Part shown: positions 1-9,812 of the stretch, piece after piece | Layout of the letters: every line of letters begins with the position of its first letter | Position numbering within the stretch: position 1 is the first letter of the stretch | Source of the DNA: JBGCEZ01 sp045106735 | Lineage (GTDB): Bacteria > Planctomycetota > Phycisphaerae > Phycisphaerales > SM1A02 | Reading direction: 5' to 3' | DNA: 64,000 bases | Assembly (NCBI GenBank): GCA_045106735.1 | Contig: JBGCEZ010000058.1 | Coordinates: 124,001-188,000 of the forward strand | Program-made: the position numbers and the translations under genes | The notes under the pieces: model-generated | The model's input: the letters and a program-made list of their open reading frames with translations, nothing else | What the model was told of the DNA's origin: nothing | Database searches by the model: none

Positions 1-1941
1 CGGATAGACGAGGTGTCCGTCCGGTCCGAGTGGAATGCCGAGCTGCACCCACACCAGGAGCATGATCGTCCAGACGATCGCAAAGCCGATGGTGTACGGG
101 AGCATCGTGGAGATCAGCGTGCCCATGCCGCCCTTGGGGACGAACTTCTGCATGAACACCAAGACGATGATGAGATACGCATTGAGCGGCGTGATGATGT
201 TCGACACGCTGTCGCCGATGCGGTACGCCGCCTGCGTCAGTTCGGGGGCGATGCCGACCATCATGAACATCGGGATGAAGATGGGCGCGAACATCGCGTA
301 CTTCGCGCTCATCGACCCGATGAACATGTTGAAGAACATCGTCATCAGGATGAAGAGCACCAGCAGCAGCATGATCGGCATGTCGATCTGGCCGAGCATC
401 TGGCCGCCGGCCATGGCGAGCATCCGGTCGAGCCCGGACCACTTGAACGCTTCGATGAACTGGGCGGCAAAGAACGCCAGCACGATGATCGGGGCCATGG
501 CGGCCATCGAGTCGATCATCAATTTGGCCACGTCGCGGTCATTCTTCACCGTGCGCACGGCCACGCCGTAGACGATCGCGGGAATGATGAACTGCACGAA
601 GAGCAACGGGACGATGGCGTTCACCCAGCGGGCAAAGCCAGCGCCCTTGGCCAGGAACGTCAGGTCTTCGGCCAGGCCGATGGTCACGCCTTCGGTGGCC
701 ACATCGGCGGCGTCCGTCCCGACCGGCACGAACAGGGCCGCGCCGCCCGAGACGGCGATGGCCCGCTTGCCGGCCCGCCAGGCGGCGACCGCTTCGGCCG
801 GCAGGTCGCCGTGCACCCACGCGGGTCCGGGCGAGACTTCGCCTTCCTTGATTTCCAACTTCTCGGCCACGGCCATCGGCAGTTCGATGACGGCGGACGA
901 ATCGGTGGCCGCGGCCACGATGTTGTCGTATCGCTCCGCATCCGGAGCCTTGAAGGTGTACAGCGGCATGCCGGGAATCATGATCGCGGCCATGATGATC
1001 GCGAAGATTGCGGCGAAGGACCCGCCGCCCACGACCAATCCCTTGCGCTCTTCGGGCGTGATCTGCCGGGCGGCCAGATCGCTCGCGTCCACCGGCGACG
1101 GGCCGCCATCCTCGGCTGCCTTCTTCATCAGGCGGCGTTCGACGAACCAGCTCGTGATCGCCCAGCCAGCGAGCGTGATCACGAACGTACTGGCGATCAT
1201 GAAGAACCAGTTCGCCGCCGGGTTGAACGCGTAGTTCGGGTCAACGACGCGGGTGCCGGTCTCCGCCAGTTCGGCGAGCATCGGGTCCAGGCCGGTGATG
1301 AACAGGTTGGCGTTGAAGCCCGCGGCCACGCCGGCAAAGACGGCGGCCAGACCCGCGAGCGGCGGCCGGCCGACGGCCTTGTAGAGCGCGGCGGCCAGGG
1401 GCGGCAGAATCACGTAGCCCGCGTCCATGGTCATCGAACTCATGATGCCGATGAAGATCATCGCCGGAGTCAGCAGCATGGATGGGACGACGAGCATGAA
1501 CGCCTTGAGGGTCGCCGGTATGAGCCCCGTGCGTTCGGCGATGCCGATCCCGAGCATGCCCACGAGCACCACGCCCAGCGGCGCGAAGTTGATGAAGTTC
1601 TTCACCAGGCTCTGGAAGAGCCAGTAGAGGCCGTCGCGGGACAGGACGTTCTTGGCCGTGAGAACCGTGCCCGTCTCCTCCCAGTCGACGATCACATCGT
1701 CGTTCTCGTCCACGACGTTCACTTCTCGCTCAACGCCATCGACGAGCTGCACTTCGGTCCGGATGATCGGCAGCCGTTCCTTGACCTCCCACTTGCCGCT
1801 GACGGCAATGGCCGAGATCAACATCACCAGCCCGAGGCCGAGCAAGAACAAGGTGGCCGGGTCCGGCAGCTTGTTGCCGATGAGTTCGACGACGTCGAGC
1901 AGGCCGCGGCGGCCGGTCGGAGCGGGATCAGAGGCGGACAT
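1..1941 (-). CDS. abgT: AbgT-family transporter (p-aminobenzoyl-glutamate type), C-terminus cut by window edge
   Basis: Polytopic inner-membrane transporter of the AbgT family, whose members move p-aminobenzoyl-glutamate or related compounds with ion coupling. The start is the ATG at 1941 (MSASDPAPTGRRGLLDVVE) and all 647 codons to base 1 are open, so the gene runs off the left edge. The family signature lies near the end of the visible part (AYRIGDSVSNIITPLNAYL), preceded by a methionine-rich helix (MFFNMFIGSMSAKYAMFAPI). The protein is already longer than the usual roughly 510 residues because of extra hydrophilic segments, one near residues 55-105 and a larger one before the last third. 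It begins about 50 bases after the asparaginase gene and is probably co-transcribed with it. The substrate is inferred from the family only. Confidence 0.85.
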   Translation of the reverse strand, partial: MSASDPAPTGRRGLLDVVELIGNKLPDPATLFLLGLGLVMLISAIAVSGKWEVKERLPIIRTEVQLVDGVEREVNVVDENDDVIVDWEETGTVLTAKNVLSRDGLYWLFQSLVKNFINFAPLGVVLVGMLGIGIAERTGLIPATLKAFMLVVPSMLLTPAMIFIGIMSSMTMDAGYVILPPLAAALYKAVGRPPLAGLAAVFAGVAAGFNANLFITGLDPMLAELAETGTRVVDPNYAFNPAANWFFMIASTFVITLAGWAITSWFVERRLMKKAAEDGGPSPVDASDLAARQITPEERKGLVVGGGSFAAIFAIIMAAIMIPGMPLYTFKAPDAERYDNIVAAATDSSAVIELPMAVAEKLEIKEGEVSPGPAWVHGDLPAEAVAAWRAGKRAIAVSGGAALFVPVGTDAADVATEGVTIGLAEDLTFLAKGAGFARWVNAIVPLLFVQFIIPAIVYGVAVRTVKNDRDVAKLMIDSMAAMAPIIVLAFFAAQFIEAFKWSGLDRMLAMAGGQMLGQIDMPIMLLLVLFILMTMFFNMFIGSMSAKYAMFAPIFIPMFMMVGIAPELTQAAYRIGDSVSNIITPLNAYLIIVLVFMQKFVPKGGMGTLISTMLPYTIGFAIVWTIMLLVWVQLGIPLGPDGHLVYP

Positions 1942-1992
1942 GAGCGGGTTCCTCCGGCTGGCGGGGGCGATCGTGGGTGGGAGCGGGTGCGG

Positions 1993-2505
1993 TCATTCGC
2001 CGGCTTCAACAAAGACGCCGCGGGCGCGATCCTTGCGGACGCCGGGGAATCGCAGGACGCGATTGTGCATGGTCAGGTAGACGCCGGGCGGCACCAATTG
2101 AACCGCGAGCAGCGATTCCGTCAGGTTCTGGACCGCGTCGGTCGTGCGAAGTTCGTACGGACGCATCGCCCCGGTCAGGACGACCGGCACCGGAGGCGGG
2201 CCGGCGGCGTGGATGCGATCGCCGGTGATGCCCAGCGTATCGGTGCCGTGGACGACCACCACGCCATCGTGGGCTTCGGCCAGGGCGAGTGCGGTCCGGG
2301 AGATGAGGTCGTGGTCCTCGGCCGACATCTCGAGACTGTCCTTGTTCAGCAGCGGCACGCGGACGACCTCGACGCCATCAAGCTCGAGCGTGGCGAGCAT
2401 GACGTCGAGATTGCTGAGCCGGTTGTGCAGCACCTGTTCGAGTTCGTCGTACGTCTTCTCGATGGTGCCGCCGGTCGAGATGAGGGCGATGCGGCGAATA
2501 AGCAT
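1993..2505 (-). CDS. Single-domain asparaginase-like protein
   Basis: Matches the N-terminal domain of L-asparaginase, the enzyme that hydrolyses asparagine to aspartate and ammonia. Visible motifs are ISTGGTIEKTYDE near the N-terminus with the nucleophile threonine, VVVHGTDTLG in the middle, and VLTGAMRPYELRTTDAVQNL. The protein is only about 170 residues, roughly half a classical asparaginase, so the C-terminal domain is absent. I chose the ATG at 2505 (MLIRRIALISTGG); an ATG at 2526 is an alternative and neither has a strong ribosome site. It lies between a kinase gene and an AbgT transporter on the same strand with short gaps. Short asparaginase-domain proteins occur widely, so it is probably a family in its own right and not a truncation. 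Confidence 0.85.
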   Translation of the reverse strand: MLIRRIALISTGGTIEKTYDELEQVLHNRLSNLDVMLATLELDGVEVVRVPLLNKDSLEMSAEDHDLISRTALALAEAHDGVVVVHGTDTLGITGDRIHAAGPPPVPVVLTGAMRPYELRTTDAVQNLTESLLAVQLVPPGVYLTMHNRVLRFPGVRKDRARGVFVEAGE

Positions 2506-2572
2506 GAGCGGCCGAGGATAGCACATGGCGGCCGACGATCTCTTGGCCGCGATCGCCCCGTCATGACCGCCC

Positions 2573-5446
2573 TCAGGCGGCGGCCATCGGCGCCCGGCCA
2601 GTCCCGGGATCCGCCGCCGCCCAGACGCCGTAGGCCAGGAGCGCGGCGACCACCGTCAGGCCGGCCAGCGATGGCGCCCCCCACCAGGTCCCCGGCGCGA
2701 ACGTCGAGGTCACGGTGAAGATGCCGACGAGGGCCATGGCGATGACCACGCTCAACAGTCCGATCCGGAGCAGCAGGACGGTGGCCCAGGCGATGATGAG
2801 CAATCCGAAGAGGGCGTCGAACTCGAACGTCGCCCGGTCGAGGCTCCATTCGGCGAAGCGCGGCAAGGCCACCACCAGGACCACCGCCGCCGTCGCCGCC
2901 CATTGCCACCGAAACAGCCGGCGACCCAGAACGAGCCCGAACGTCAACGCAAAGCCTCCGAGCACTGCGGACAGCCCGCTGCTGGCCAGCACGCCAATCG
3001 TGGCCGGCAGCCCGTGGAGGGCGTGGACGACGTTCGTGCCCGGCAAGCGTGGCATTGCGTCCGTCCCCGTGATCAGGGCCACGAGCGGCGGCCCGAGCGC
3101 CGCGAACAGCATCATGGCCCCGCCCCAGAGGACGCCATTCAAGACGGCCCGGCCAAGCACCGGATCGCGCCAGGACCGCGTCGGCCGAATCACCAACCGG
3201 CTCCACGAGATCAGCAGCTCTGGCCACACGCGCCGGGCGAAGGGCTCGACCACGAGGTACGCCAGCCAACAGGCGACCGAAAAGAACGCGGCCGGGGCGA
3301 GGGCGGCCGGCCCTTCGCGCAGCGGCGCGTGGGCCCGAAGCACCGAAGCCACGAAGAACCAGACGAACACGCCGACGGCCAGCCGCGTCGCCCCACGCCG
3401 GTCCGCGCGGCCCTGCGAGAGATTGCGCAGTCCGAGCCAGCCGGCGATCGACATCAGCGATACGCCGATGAGCAGCGACACAATTTGCGACGCCTCCCAC
3501 GCCACCTGCGGCTCCGCGCCTTCCAGGGTGCGGGTCAGCGCGTCTTCCGTCCACGGCCAAAGAATCGCGAACTGGCTGATCCGGCCACCGTTGGCCCCCA
3601 CTTCGATTCGCACCGGCAAGTCCGGCAGATCCGGCAGCGTGCCGACGAATGCGGCAGCGTGTTCCGGGGCGAAGTACCGATGCATGCGTGGTTCGATCGG
3701 CGTGAAGGCGTCCATGTCCAATTCGGCGAGCTCGAACGCCGGTCGCCAATCCGGCGAGCCTTCGGCGGCCACGACATCGGCATCGCGTTTCCAGAACGAC
3801 GGGTACGCGTAGAAGATGCGAAGCCGGCCGGCCAAGTCGGTTGAAACGTAGATGTCGCCGGGCGACTGGGCTCCCGGATTGCTCGGCTCAAGCATCTGGT
3901 GCGTGGCCACGATCCCGCCGCTGCCGCGCGGGATGAAGGTCGCCAGACCCGATTGGCGGTGCATGAAACTCAGCACGTTCAGGCGGTCCGATTGCAGCAG
4001 CGCCTGCTGCTGTTCGACGCTGAAACCCTGTTCGGGCGACGCCAGCCACTGGTACGGAAACCAGTTGCTGAAGAAGCCGTAGCCCTGGTCACGCGGCGCT
4101 TGATCGATTGGCCGGTCGTAGCCGAAGCGTTCGATCACCGTCTTGGCCCGGTCGAGCAGGACTTCCGGCGGACGTTCCATCGGCAACGAACGCAGCAAAC
4201 TCCGTTGCCCGCCGATCACGCACGCGGCCAGAACCAGGATCGCGCCGAGAAGGCCCAGCCCCATCGCCCGCGCGGGGAACATGCCGGCCGCCTCGCCAGC
4301 CGCGGCCAGCAGTTCAGGGCTCGGCGTGTCGCCAGCGGCCAAGACGGCGGCGAGCGGATCGCCGCCCGGCAACGCGGCCATCACTTCGGTCACCGTGGCC
4401 GGGCGATCGGCAGGATCCGGCTGCAAGCAGCGCATGATGACCGCCTCGACCCGGGGATCGATGTCGTCCAACGTGGTGCTCGGCCGCGACAAGGCCGTGC
4501 CCGACCGGTGCAATGCCTTGAGTTCGGCGATCGTGCCGGCGTCGTGGACCGGGCGGCCGGTGAACAGTTCGTAGAGCACCAGGCCGAGGGCGTACAGATC
4601 GGAGCGTCGGCTGGCGTCGGCGCCGTCGAGTCGTTCCGGCGACATGTAGGCCGGCGTCCCGACGAACTCGCCCGCGTCCGAAGCCCCGTCGGCGGCGATG
4701 CCGAAGTCCGTCAGCCGGACCGAGCCGCGGCCGTCGAGCATGACGTTGGCCGGCTTCAGGTCGCGGTGCAGGATGCCGCGTTCGTGCACCGCATTCAGGG
4801 CGAGGCAGAGTTCGCGGGCGACTTCGGCCGCCCGTTCGGGCGGGAGGCGTCCGATGCGCCGGCGCAGCGTGGACAGGTCTTCCCCGTCGATGTGTTCCAT
4901 CGTGAGGAAGACCAGGCCGTCGGCTTCGACAATGTCGTGGACGCGGCAGACGTTGCGGTGCGTGATCTCGCGGGCGAGGCGGACCTCGGCCCGGAAGCGT
5001 TCGAGTCGGGCGGGATCACGGGCGACTTCGGCCGCGAGCACCTTGATGGCCAGCGATGAACCGAGCGTCAGGTCATCGACCCGGTAGACGGTGCCCATGC
5101 CGCCGGCGCCGATCTCGGCCACCACGCGGTATCGCTCACCGATGATCTGGCCGGGGTGGAGGGCAAGACCAGCGCGGATGCCTGGGTTGCTCCCAGGCCC
5201 GGGCGGGCCAGACCCAGGACCACCGGCCGGGGCGATTGATCCCCGGGCATCCGGCAATTGCCCGCCCCTGGGAGGCTCGACCGAGCGGCGATCGGGCGCG
5301 GAGCCCGAGGCGGAGGCAGGATCGCCAACCGTGCGATCCAAGTCCATCGTGGCATCCAAATCCGGCGGGCCAGCCGGCGGATCAGACGGGCGTCGATCGG
5401 GAGGATCGGACGGAGGAGGCGGGTTGGTGAAAGCGTCGTCGGCCAC
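2573..5446 (-). CDS. Membrane-bound serine/threonine protein kinase (PknB-like)
   Basis: A 957-residue Hanks-type protein kinase. After a Pro/Gly/Ser/Asp-rich N-terminus of about 100 residues comes the kinase domain (about 103-365): glycine loop EIGAGGMGTVY (111-121), catalytic lysine in LAIKVL (135), HRDLKPAN loop (227-234), DFG (247-249) and TPAYMSPE. All key residues are present, so it should be active. A first membrane helix follows near 394-414, then a periplasmic region of about 230 residues and a C-terminal half with roughly eight to ten helices, far more than the single helix of PknB. The start is GTG at 5446. It follows the DUF255 gene by 31 bases. A TACACT hexamer sits 8 bases upstream of the start, so a leaderless transcript is possible. 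The signal it senses is unknown. Confidence 0.9.
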   Translation of the reverse strand: MADDAFTNPPPPSDPPDRRPSDPPAGPPDLDATMDLDRTVGDPASASGSAPDRRSVEPPRGGQLPDARGSIAPAGGPGSGPPGPGSNPGIRAGLALHPGQIIGERYRVVAEIGAGGMGTVYRVDDLTLGSSLAIKVLAAEVARDPARLERFRAEVRLAREITHRNVCRVHDIVEADGLVFLTMEHIDGEDLSTLRRRIGRLPPERAAEVARELCLALNAVHERGILHRDLKPANVMLDGRGSVRLTDFGIAADGASDAGEFVGTPAYMSPERLDGADASRRSDLYALGLVLYELFTGRPVHDAGTIAELKALHRSGTALSRPSTTLDDIDPRVEAVIMRCLQPDPADRPATVTEVMAALPGGDPLAAVLAAGDTPSPELLAAAGEAAGMFPARAMGLGLLGAILVLAACVIGGQRSLLRSLPMERPPEVLLDRAKTVIERFGYDRPIDQAPRDQGYGFFSNWFPYQWLASPEQGFSVEQQQALLQSDRLNVLSFMHRQSGLATFIPRGSGGIVATHQMLEPSNPGAQSPGDIYVSTDLAGRLRIFYAYPSFWKRDADVVAAEGSPDWRPAFELAELDMDAFTPIEPRMHRYFAPEHAAAFVGTLPDLPDLPVRIEVGANGGRISQFAILWPWTEDALTRTLEGAEPQVAWEASQIVSLLIGVSLMSIAGWLGLRNLSQGRADRRGATRLAVGVFVWFFVASVLRAHAPLREGPAALAPAAFFSVACWLAYLVVEPFARRVWPELLISWSRLVIRPTRSWRDPVLGRAVLNGVLWGGAMMLFAALGPPLVALITGTDAMPRLPGTNVVHALHGLPATIGVLASSGLSAVLGGFALTFGLVLGRRLFRWQWAATAAVVLVVALPRFAEWSLDRATFEFDALFGLLIIAWATVLLLRIGLLSVVIAMALVGIFTVTSTFAPGTWWGAPSLAGLTVVAALLAYGVWAAADPGTGRAPMAAA

Positions 5447-5477
5447 GCCGCAGAGTGTACCGGGCGGCCCAGCCTGA

Positions 5478-7838
5478 CTACATCGCCAGGTGGATCGTCA
5501 CCGGCAGCACCACCGGGGCTTGGCACGCACTGTCGCTGCAGGGCTGGGCGGACACCGAGATCGTCACGTTTTCAGGCCCGCTGCCGACGCGGCGGGCAAC
5601 CATGGGAATGGCCACCCGGCCCACGTGCATGAACGTCATGCCCAGCGGCCCTTCCGACACGTCGCCCATCGGGTAGTCGAGGTTCAAGCGGATGCCCGCA
5701 TCCTCCGGGACGCTGACCGTCAGCCCCTGGATTCCCTCGACGCCGGGGTCGTTCGCTCCCACGTGCAGACCGTCGGCGATCGCCACGATCAACGTCATGG
5801 GTGCGGTCTCACCGTCGGCCAGATGCAACTCCGAGTGGCTGCAAGACACCATGACCGACGCGCCTTGCGGCGGCGTGGGCGCCTTGGGAGCACGAATCGT
5901 TCGGCCGGACACTGCTTCGAGTGCCTCCGGCTCGGGGCGCGGGCCGCCGAAGACCTCCGACGCCACGGGATGATGTCGCATGATGCGGTACGCCGCAAGC
6001 ACGCTGAGGGCCGAGCCGGCGGGATGCGCGATGATGCGCGACCGCGTGGCGGCCAGGTCTTCGGCCGCCATGGTGATCCACCGCTCTTCGCCGGTCGCTT
6101 CACCGTATTCGATCAGGGCATGCAGCACCGCCGCCGTTCCACTCGGCGTCGCGCCGTCGTGGATGGTGCGCACACGAGCGAACAGATCGCGCTCGCCGTC
6201 GCGCACATCCCACCAGCCATCGCCGGCCACGTGAAAATCGCGGACCGCGGCTTCAAGGATCTCGCCGGCCGCTTCAACCCACATGGATTCGCCCGTCGCG
6301 GCGTGCAGCGCCAGCAGTCCCCGAACCACATTCGCGTGATCCTTCAAGAATCCCGCTCGGCCGACGACGCCATCGCGCCAACTTCGAACAACGCCGCCAT
6401 TGTCGTGCCGCATGTGTTCCAGGACGAAGATCGCGGCCCGGGCTGCCCCGCGCACGATGCCGTCGTCCTCGAGCGCCCGGCCCGCGTTGGCCATGCCCTG
6501 GATCATCATCCCGTTCCAACTGGCCAACACTTGATCATCGGTCATCGGCTGCGGGCGGGAGCGACGCGTGGCTTCCAAGATCTCATCGATCGACGCCAGC
6601 CAGTCGTGGAACTCGTCCTCGCCCATGCCGAGCCGCACGGCCAGACGGTCGGGGCGGTCCGGGAGGAACAGGACGCTGGACGGCGGCACCGACGCGTCGT
6701 GCGGATCACGAAAGTTCGGACCACGGTCGATGCCGTAGGTCTTGAACAATTTGGGCACGTCGTCCGCACGGCCCTTGGCCGTGAGCAACTCGCGCAGTTC
6801 CGCTTCGGTCCAGAGATAATTCGAGCCTTCGCGGCGGTCGGCCTCGGCGTCCTGGGCGCTGCTGAATCCGCCGGACGGTTGACGCATGTCGCGCTCGGCC
6901 CAACCGACGATCCGCCGAACGATGTCGACGTAAAACGGATCGCTCGTGCGTTCGACACCGCGCGTGTACGTGGCCAGCAGCTGTGCGTTGTCGTAGAGCA
7001 TCTTTTCGAAGTGCGGCACGATCCACCGCCGGTCGGTGCTGTACCGGTGGAAGCCGCCGCCGACCTGATCAAAGATGCCGCCCATCGCCATGCGGTCGAG
7101 TGTGACGGTGACCGCGGCTTTCGATTCCTTGCGATCCCAACCCGCGTCCATCAGAAGATCGAGGTACGCGGGCGTGGGAAATTTGTTGGTGCCGCTGCCG
7201 AAGCCGCCACGCCGTGGGTCGTGCGACTCGAGCAAGTGATCGACGGTCTGGGCCACGATCGCTTCGTCCAACAACTCGGGCGCGTCCGGCGGCGGCACCG
7301 GATCGCCGGCCGCGACGACCATCTCGGCCACCTTGCTGGCCTGACCGCGCACTTCATCCCGGCGTGAACGCCAGAATCCGTCGATCTCGCGCAAGACCGA
7401 AGCAAACCCTCGGGTCGTGCCGCGGTCCTGCGGCGGGAAGTACGTCCCGGCCAAGAATGGCCGCAAGGTGTCGGGTTCAAGCCAGACGTTCATCGGCCAT
7501 CCACCGGCGCCGCCGTTCAACGCTTGCGTGGCCCGCATGTACAGTTCGTCGACGTCTGGCCGACGCTCGCGGTCAACCTTGATCGGGACGAAGTTCGTGT
7601 TGAGAATCTCGGCCACCGCCGCACTCTCGAAGCTCTCCCGCTCCATGACGTGGCACCAGTAGCAGGTCGAGTAGCCGACGCTCAGGAAGATGGGGCGATT
7701 CAACGTCCGTGCGGCATTGAATGCCTCGTCGTCCCAGAGCTGCCAATGAACGGGATTCGTGGCGTGCTGCTGCAGGTACCGGCTGGACGATTCGCCGAGG
7801 CGATTGCGCAGGCAGAATGTAGTGGTCGATTCACTCAC
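5478..7838 (-). CDS. DUF255 thioredoxin-fold protein (YyaL/SSP411-like) with a C-terminal DsbD-alpha-like domain
   Basis: The N-terminal region is a thioredoxin-like DUF255 domain: NRLGESSSRYLQQHATNPVHW, then FLSVGYSTCYWCHVMERESF with the CxxC pair at residues 59-62, and GGWPMNVWLEPD. The middle (about 200-640) matches the alpha/alpha-barrel part of this family, which resembles glycoside-processing barrels but has no firmly known activity. The last roughly 115 residues resemble the N-terminal domain of DsbD and end in VSAQPCSDSACQAPVVLPV. That segment is not part of ordinary YyaL proteins, so this is a fusion of 786 residues against a usual length near 680. The start is GTG at 7838, the only early candidate. 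It is first in a minus-strand series with the kinase, asparaginase and AbgT genes. A thiol-redox role is inferred. Confidence 0.85.
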   Translation of the reverse strand: MSESTTTFCLRNRLGESSSRYLQQHATNPVHWQLWDDEAFNAARTLNRPIFLSVGYSTCYWCHVMERESFESAAVAEILNTNFVPIKVDRERRPDVDELYMRATQALNGGAGGWPMNVWLEPDTLRPFLAGTYFPPQDRGTTRGFASVLREIDGFWRSRRDEVRGQASKVAEMVVAAGDPVPPPDAPELLDEAIVAQTVDHLLESHDPRRGGFGSGTNKFPTPAYLDLLMDAGWDRKESKAAVTVTLDRMAMGGIFDQVGGGFHRYSTDRRWIVPHFEKMLYDNAQLLATYTRGVERTSDPFYVDIVRRIVGWAERDMRQPSGGFSSAQDAEADRREGSNYLWTEAELRELLTAKGRADDVPKLFKTYGIDRGPNFRDPHDASVPPSSVLFLPDRPDRLAVRLGMGEDEFHDWLASIDEILEATRRSRPQPMTDDQVLASWNGMMIQGMANAGRALEDDGIVRGAARAAIFVLEHMRHDNGGVVRSWRDGVVGRAGFLKDHANVVRGLLALHAATGESMWVEAAGEILEAAVRDFHVAGDGWWDVRDGERDLFARVRTIHDGATPSGTAAVLHALIEYGEATGEERWITMAAEDLAATRSRIIAHPAGSALSVLAAYRIMRHHPVASEVFGGPRPEPEALEAVSGRTIRAPKAPTPPQGASVMVSCSHSELHLADGETAPMTLIVAIADGLHVGANDPGVEGIQGLTVSVPEDAGIRLNLDYPMGDVSEGPLGMTFMHVGRVAIPMVARRVGSGPENVTISVSAQPCSDSACQAPVVLPVTIHLAM

Positions 7839-8001
7839 GGAGCTGGGCTCTCTGAACGGGCGCAGTGGAAACAGGACACCGAAGCAGTGTCGTCGTCGAT
7901 CCCGCCGCCGGGAACCACGTCAGGACCATGTTATTGTCAGATTGGATACCGGCGGGTGGTCATGCCACTCGCCCAATCGACATGACCCGTTGGATCGCCC
8001 C

Positions 8002-9741
8002 ATGCCCAGTCACCGCATCATCCTGGGCCTCAGCCTCGTCCTGGCATTTCTCGCTGGCCTCGTGGCGGGTCCGCCGGCGATCAACCGCTGGCTCGATGCT
8101 CGGCTCGCCAGCCGCCTCGTCGCGGCGGACGCCACGATTCGTGCTTCGGCCTGGGACCGCTGGGCGCAGCATTCGCCTCAGCGCCAAGACCGAATCGTTC
8201 AGACGATCGATGGATCCCTCACCGCCGCCGAAGATTCGCAGGTCCGGATCGACGCCGCTCGCCGGCTGCACGGCCGTGGCCAGTGGACCCCGGACGTCCG
8301 GCCGGCCGCGCTGCTCGATCGCTGGCTGGGCGAAGCTCCGGCCAGCGACCACCGACTGGCGATGCGGGTGCTCGAGCGGGCGATCGACGTGGGCGGTGTG
8401 GTCAGCGTGGGCGACGCGGCCCGCGCGGGCAGCGCGGGCCGCGACGCAGAAGCAGGAGCAGGAGCAGGAGCAGAAGCGGCATCGATCTCGATCTCGGAAC
8501 ACTTCGCGCGATGGACGTCACGCGCCCCCGACCCAGACGCTCGCGGCGAACTCGTCGACCTTTGGATCCGCTGGATCGCGGACGCGCCGGACGCGCGGCG
8601 ACCGGCGCGGCTCACGCTTCCCCCCACGGCGGCCGATGATCCTGCGGCCCGCCGGTGGCACCTCGCCCTGGCCTGCATGGCGGCAAACGCTCCCGAGGCA
8701 ACCCGCGCCGCGTGGACTCCCGGGGATCGTTCGGTGAATCCGGCCCACTCCGCCGCCCGCCGAAGCGCTCGTTGGGTGCACGAATTGTCCGCGGCGATCG
8801 ACTGCGAGTCCGTGGTCGATGCACTCATGCAGGCGTCGGGCGAAGCTGAGGAACTGCCCGTCGTCGCGATCCTGGCCAGTCGCCGGCATCCGGCGACCGT
8901 CGACGCCCTTGGCCGGCTGGATCGCCGGGACGTGCCGGGTGCCGACGCCGTCCTGCAGTCGTGGGATCCCGAACGGGATCGCCGGGCGGCCGATGCGGTG
9001 GCTCGCCGCGGCGGGGATGGAAACGCGTTCGTGTGGGTCCTGGCCAGCTGGCGTGCGTCGTCTGGCCCGGCCGAGCGGATCGCCCGCGAACTCGACCGTG
9101 GCGTTGCCGACCCCGAAGTCCCACCCGTCTTGGCCGCCCTCGTGGCCGAACGGCGATTGCCAGCGCCCGCCGCCGCCGCACTCGCCATCCAGTGGTTGGC
9201 CGATCCCGACCCCCGGCGCGAGGCGGCCGGCGCGATCCTGACCGCCCTGCTCGGCCCGGACGCCGGGCCGCCGGCCAGCGTCATCGGCCGCTTGACCACC
9301 GCCCGGGAGACCGAGGCCTCCGCGGACGTCCGCTTGGTCTTGGAGCTTGCCCTGGCCACGATGTCTCCGGAAACCCGCCCCGGCCCGCCGGCGTCGGAGC
9401 TCGCCCGGCGGACGCCCCCGGACTTCCGCTCCACCGCTGGCCTCCTGCTCGCCCTCGCCGGCGATTCGTCAGGACTCGGCTGGATCACGGATCCCTCGCC
9501 GCCGCGTCCCGGTGACGGCCCGCTCGCCTCGACCCGGGCGTCGGCCGCGACCGCGATCTCCGAGGCCGCCATCGCCCGGCTCGTGCCGCATTGGCACGCC
9601 CAGCTCGGCCGCCCCGTCGGCATCGATGCGGCCGGACGCCGGCTCATGGCGGAGCATCGCGACGCGCTTCGTCGGGTGGAGGCCGGGCGGCTGCCGTTCG
9701 ATCCCGAGCGCCGGCAGTTCCGGCCCCCGATCAGCGGCTGA
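8002..9741 (+). CDS. Membrane-anchored HEAT-repeat-like protein of unknown function
   Basis: Not recognised as a named family. The start ATG at 8002 (MPSHRIILGLSLVLAFLAGL) gives an N-terminal hydrophobic segment at about residues 6-26 that is a signal anchor or signal peptide. The remaining 550 residues are rich in alanine, arginine and aspartate, with helix-pair patterns such as DPDPRREAAGAILTALLGPD that suggest HEAT-like or similar alpha-solenoid repeats. A low-complexity insert (AGAGAGAEAA) falls near residue 155. The gene diverges from the DUF255 gene across a 163-base region that must hold both promoters. It precedes the thioesterase gene by 71 bases. The reading frame is supported by composition and by the sensible N-terminus; the antisense frame across it gives no coherent protein. 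Confidence 0.7.
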   Translation: MPSHRIILGLSLVLAFLAGLVAGPPAINRWLDARLASRLVAADATIRASAWDRWAQHSPQRQDRIVQTIDGSLTAAEDSQVRIDAARRLHGRGQWTPDVRPAALLDRWLGEAPASDHRLAMRVLERAIDVGGVVSVGDAARAGSAGRDAEAGAGAGAEAASISISEHFARWTSRAPDPDARGELVDLWIRWIADAPDARRPARLTLPPTAADDPAARRWHLALACMAANAPEATRAAWTPGDRSVNPAHSAARRSARWVHELSAAIDCESVVDALMQASGEAEELPVVAILASRRHPATVDALGRLDRRDVPGADAVLQSWDPERDRRAADAVARRGGDGNAFVWVLASWRASSGPAERIARELDRGVADPEVPPVLAALVAERRLPAPAAAALAIQWLADPDPRREAAGAILTALLGPDAGPPASVIGRLTTARETEASADVRLVLELALATMSPETRPGPPASELARRTPPDFRSTAGLLLALAGDSSGLGWITDPSPPRPGDGPLASTRASAATAISEAAIARLVPHWHAQLGRPVGIDAAGRRLMAEHRDALRRVEAGRLPFDPERRQFRPPISG

Positions 9742-9812
9742 ACCAGAACATCTCGCCGAAGTCGGCGGCGGCCCTGTTTGCCCCCGGCGCCTCGGGCGGC
9801 GATCATCCTGGC

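Noticed and set aside
13..2718. Plus-strand open frame of 901 codons over the AbgT and asparaginase genes.
   Set aside because: It is His/Asp/Glu/Arg/Gly-rich without domains and lies antisense to two clear genes. This is the usual effect of high GC at third codon positions.
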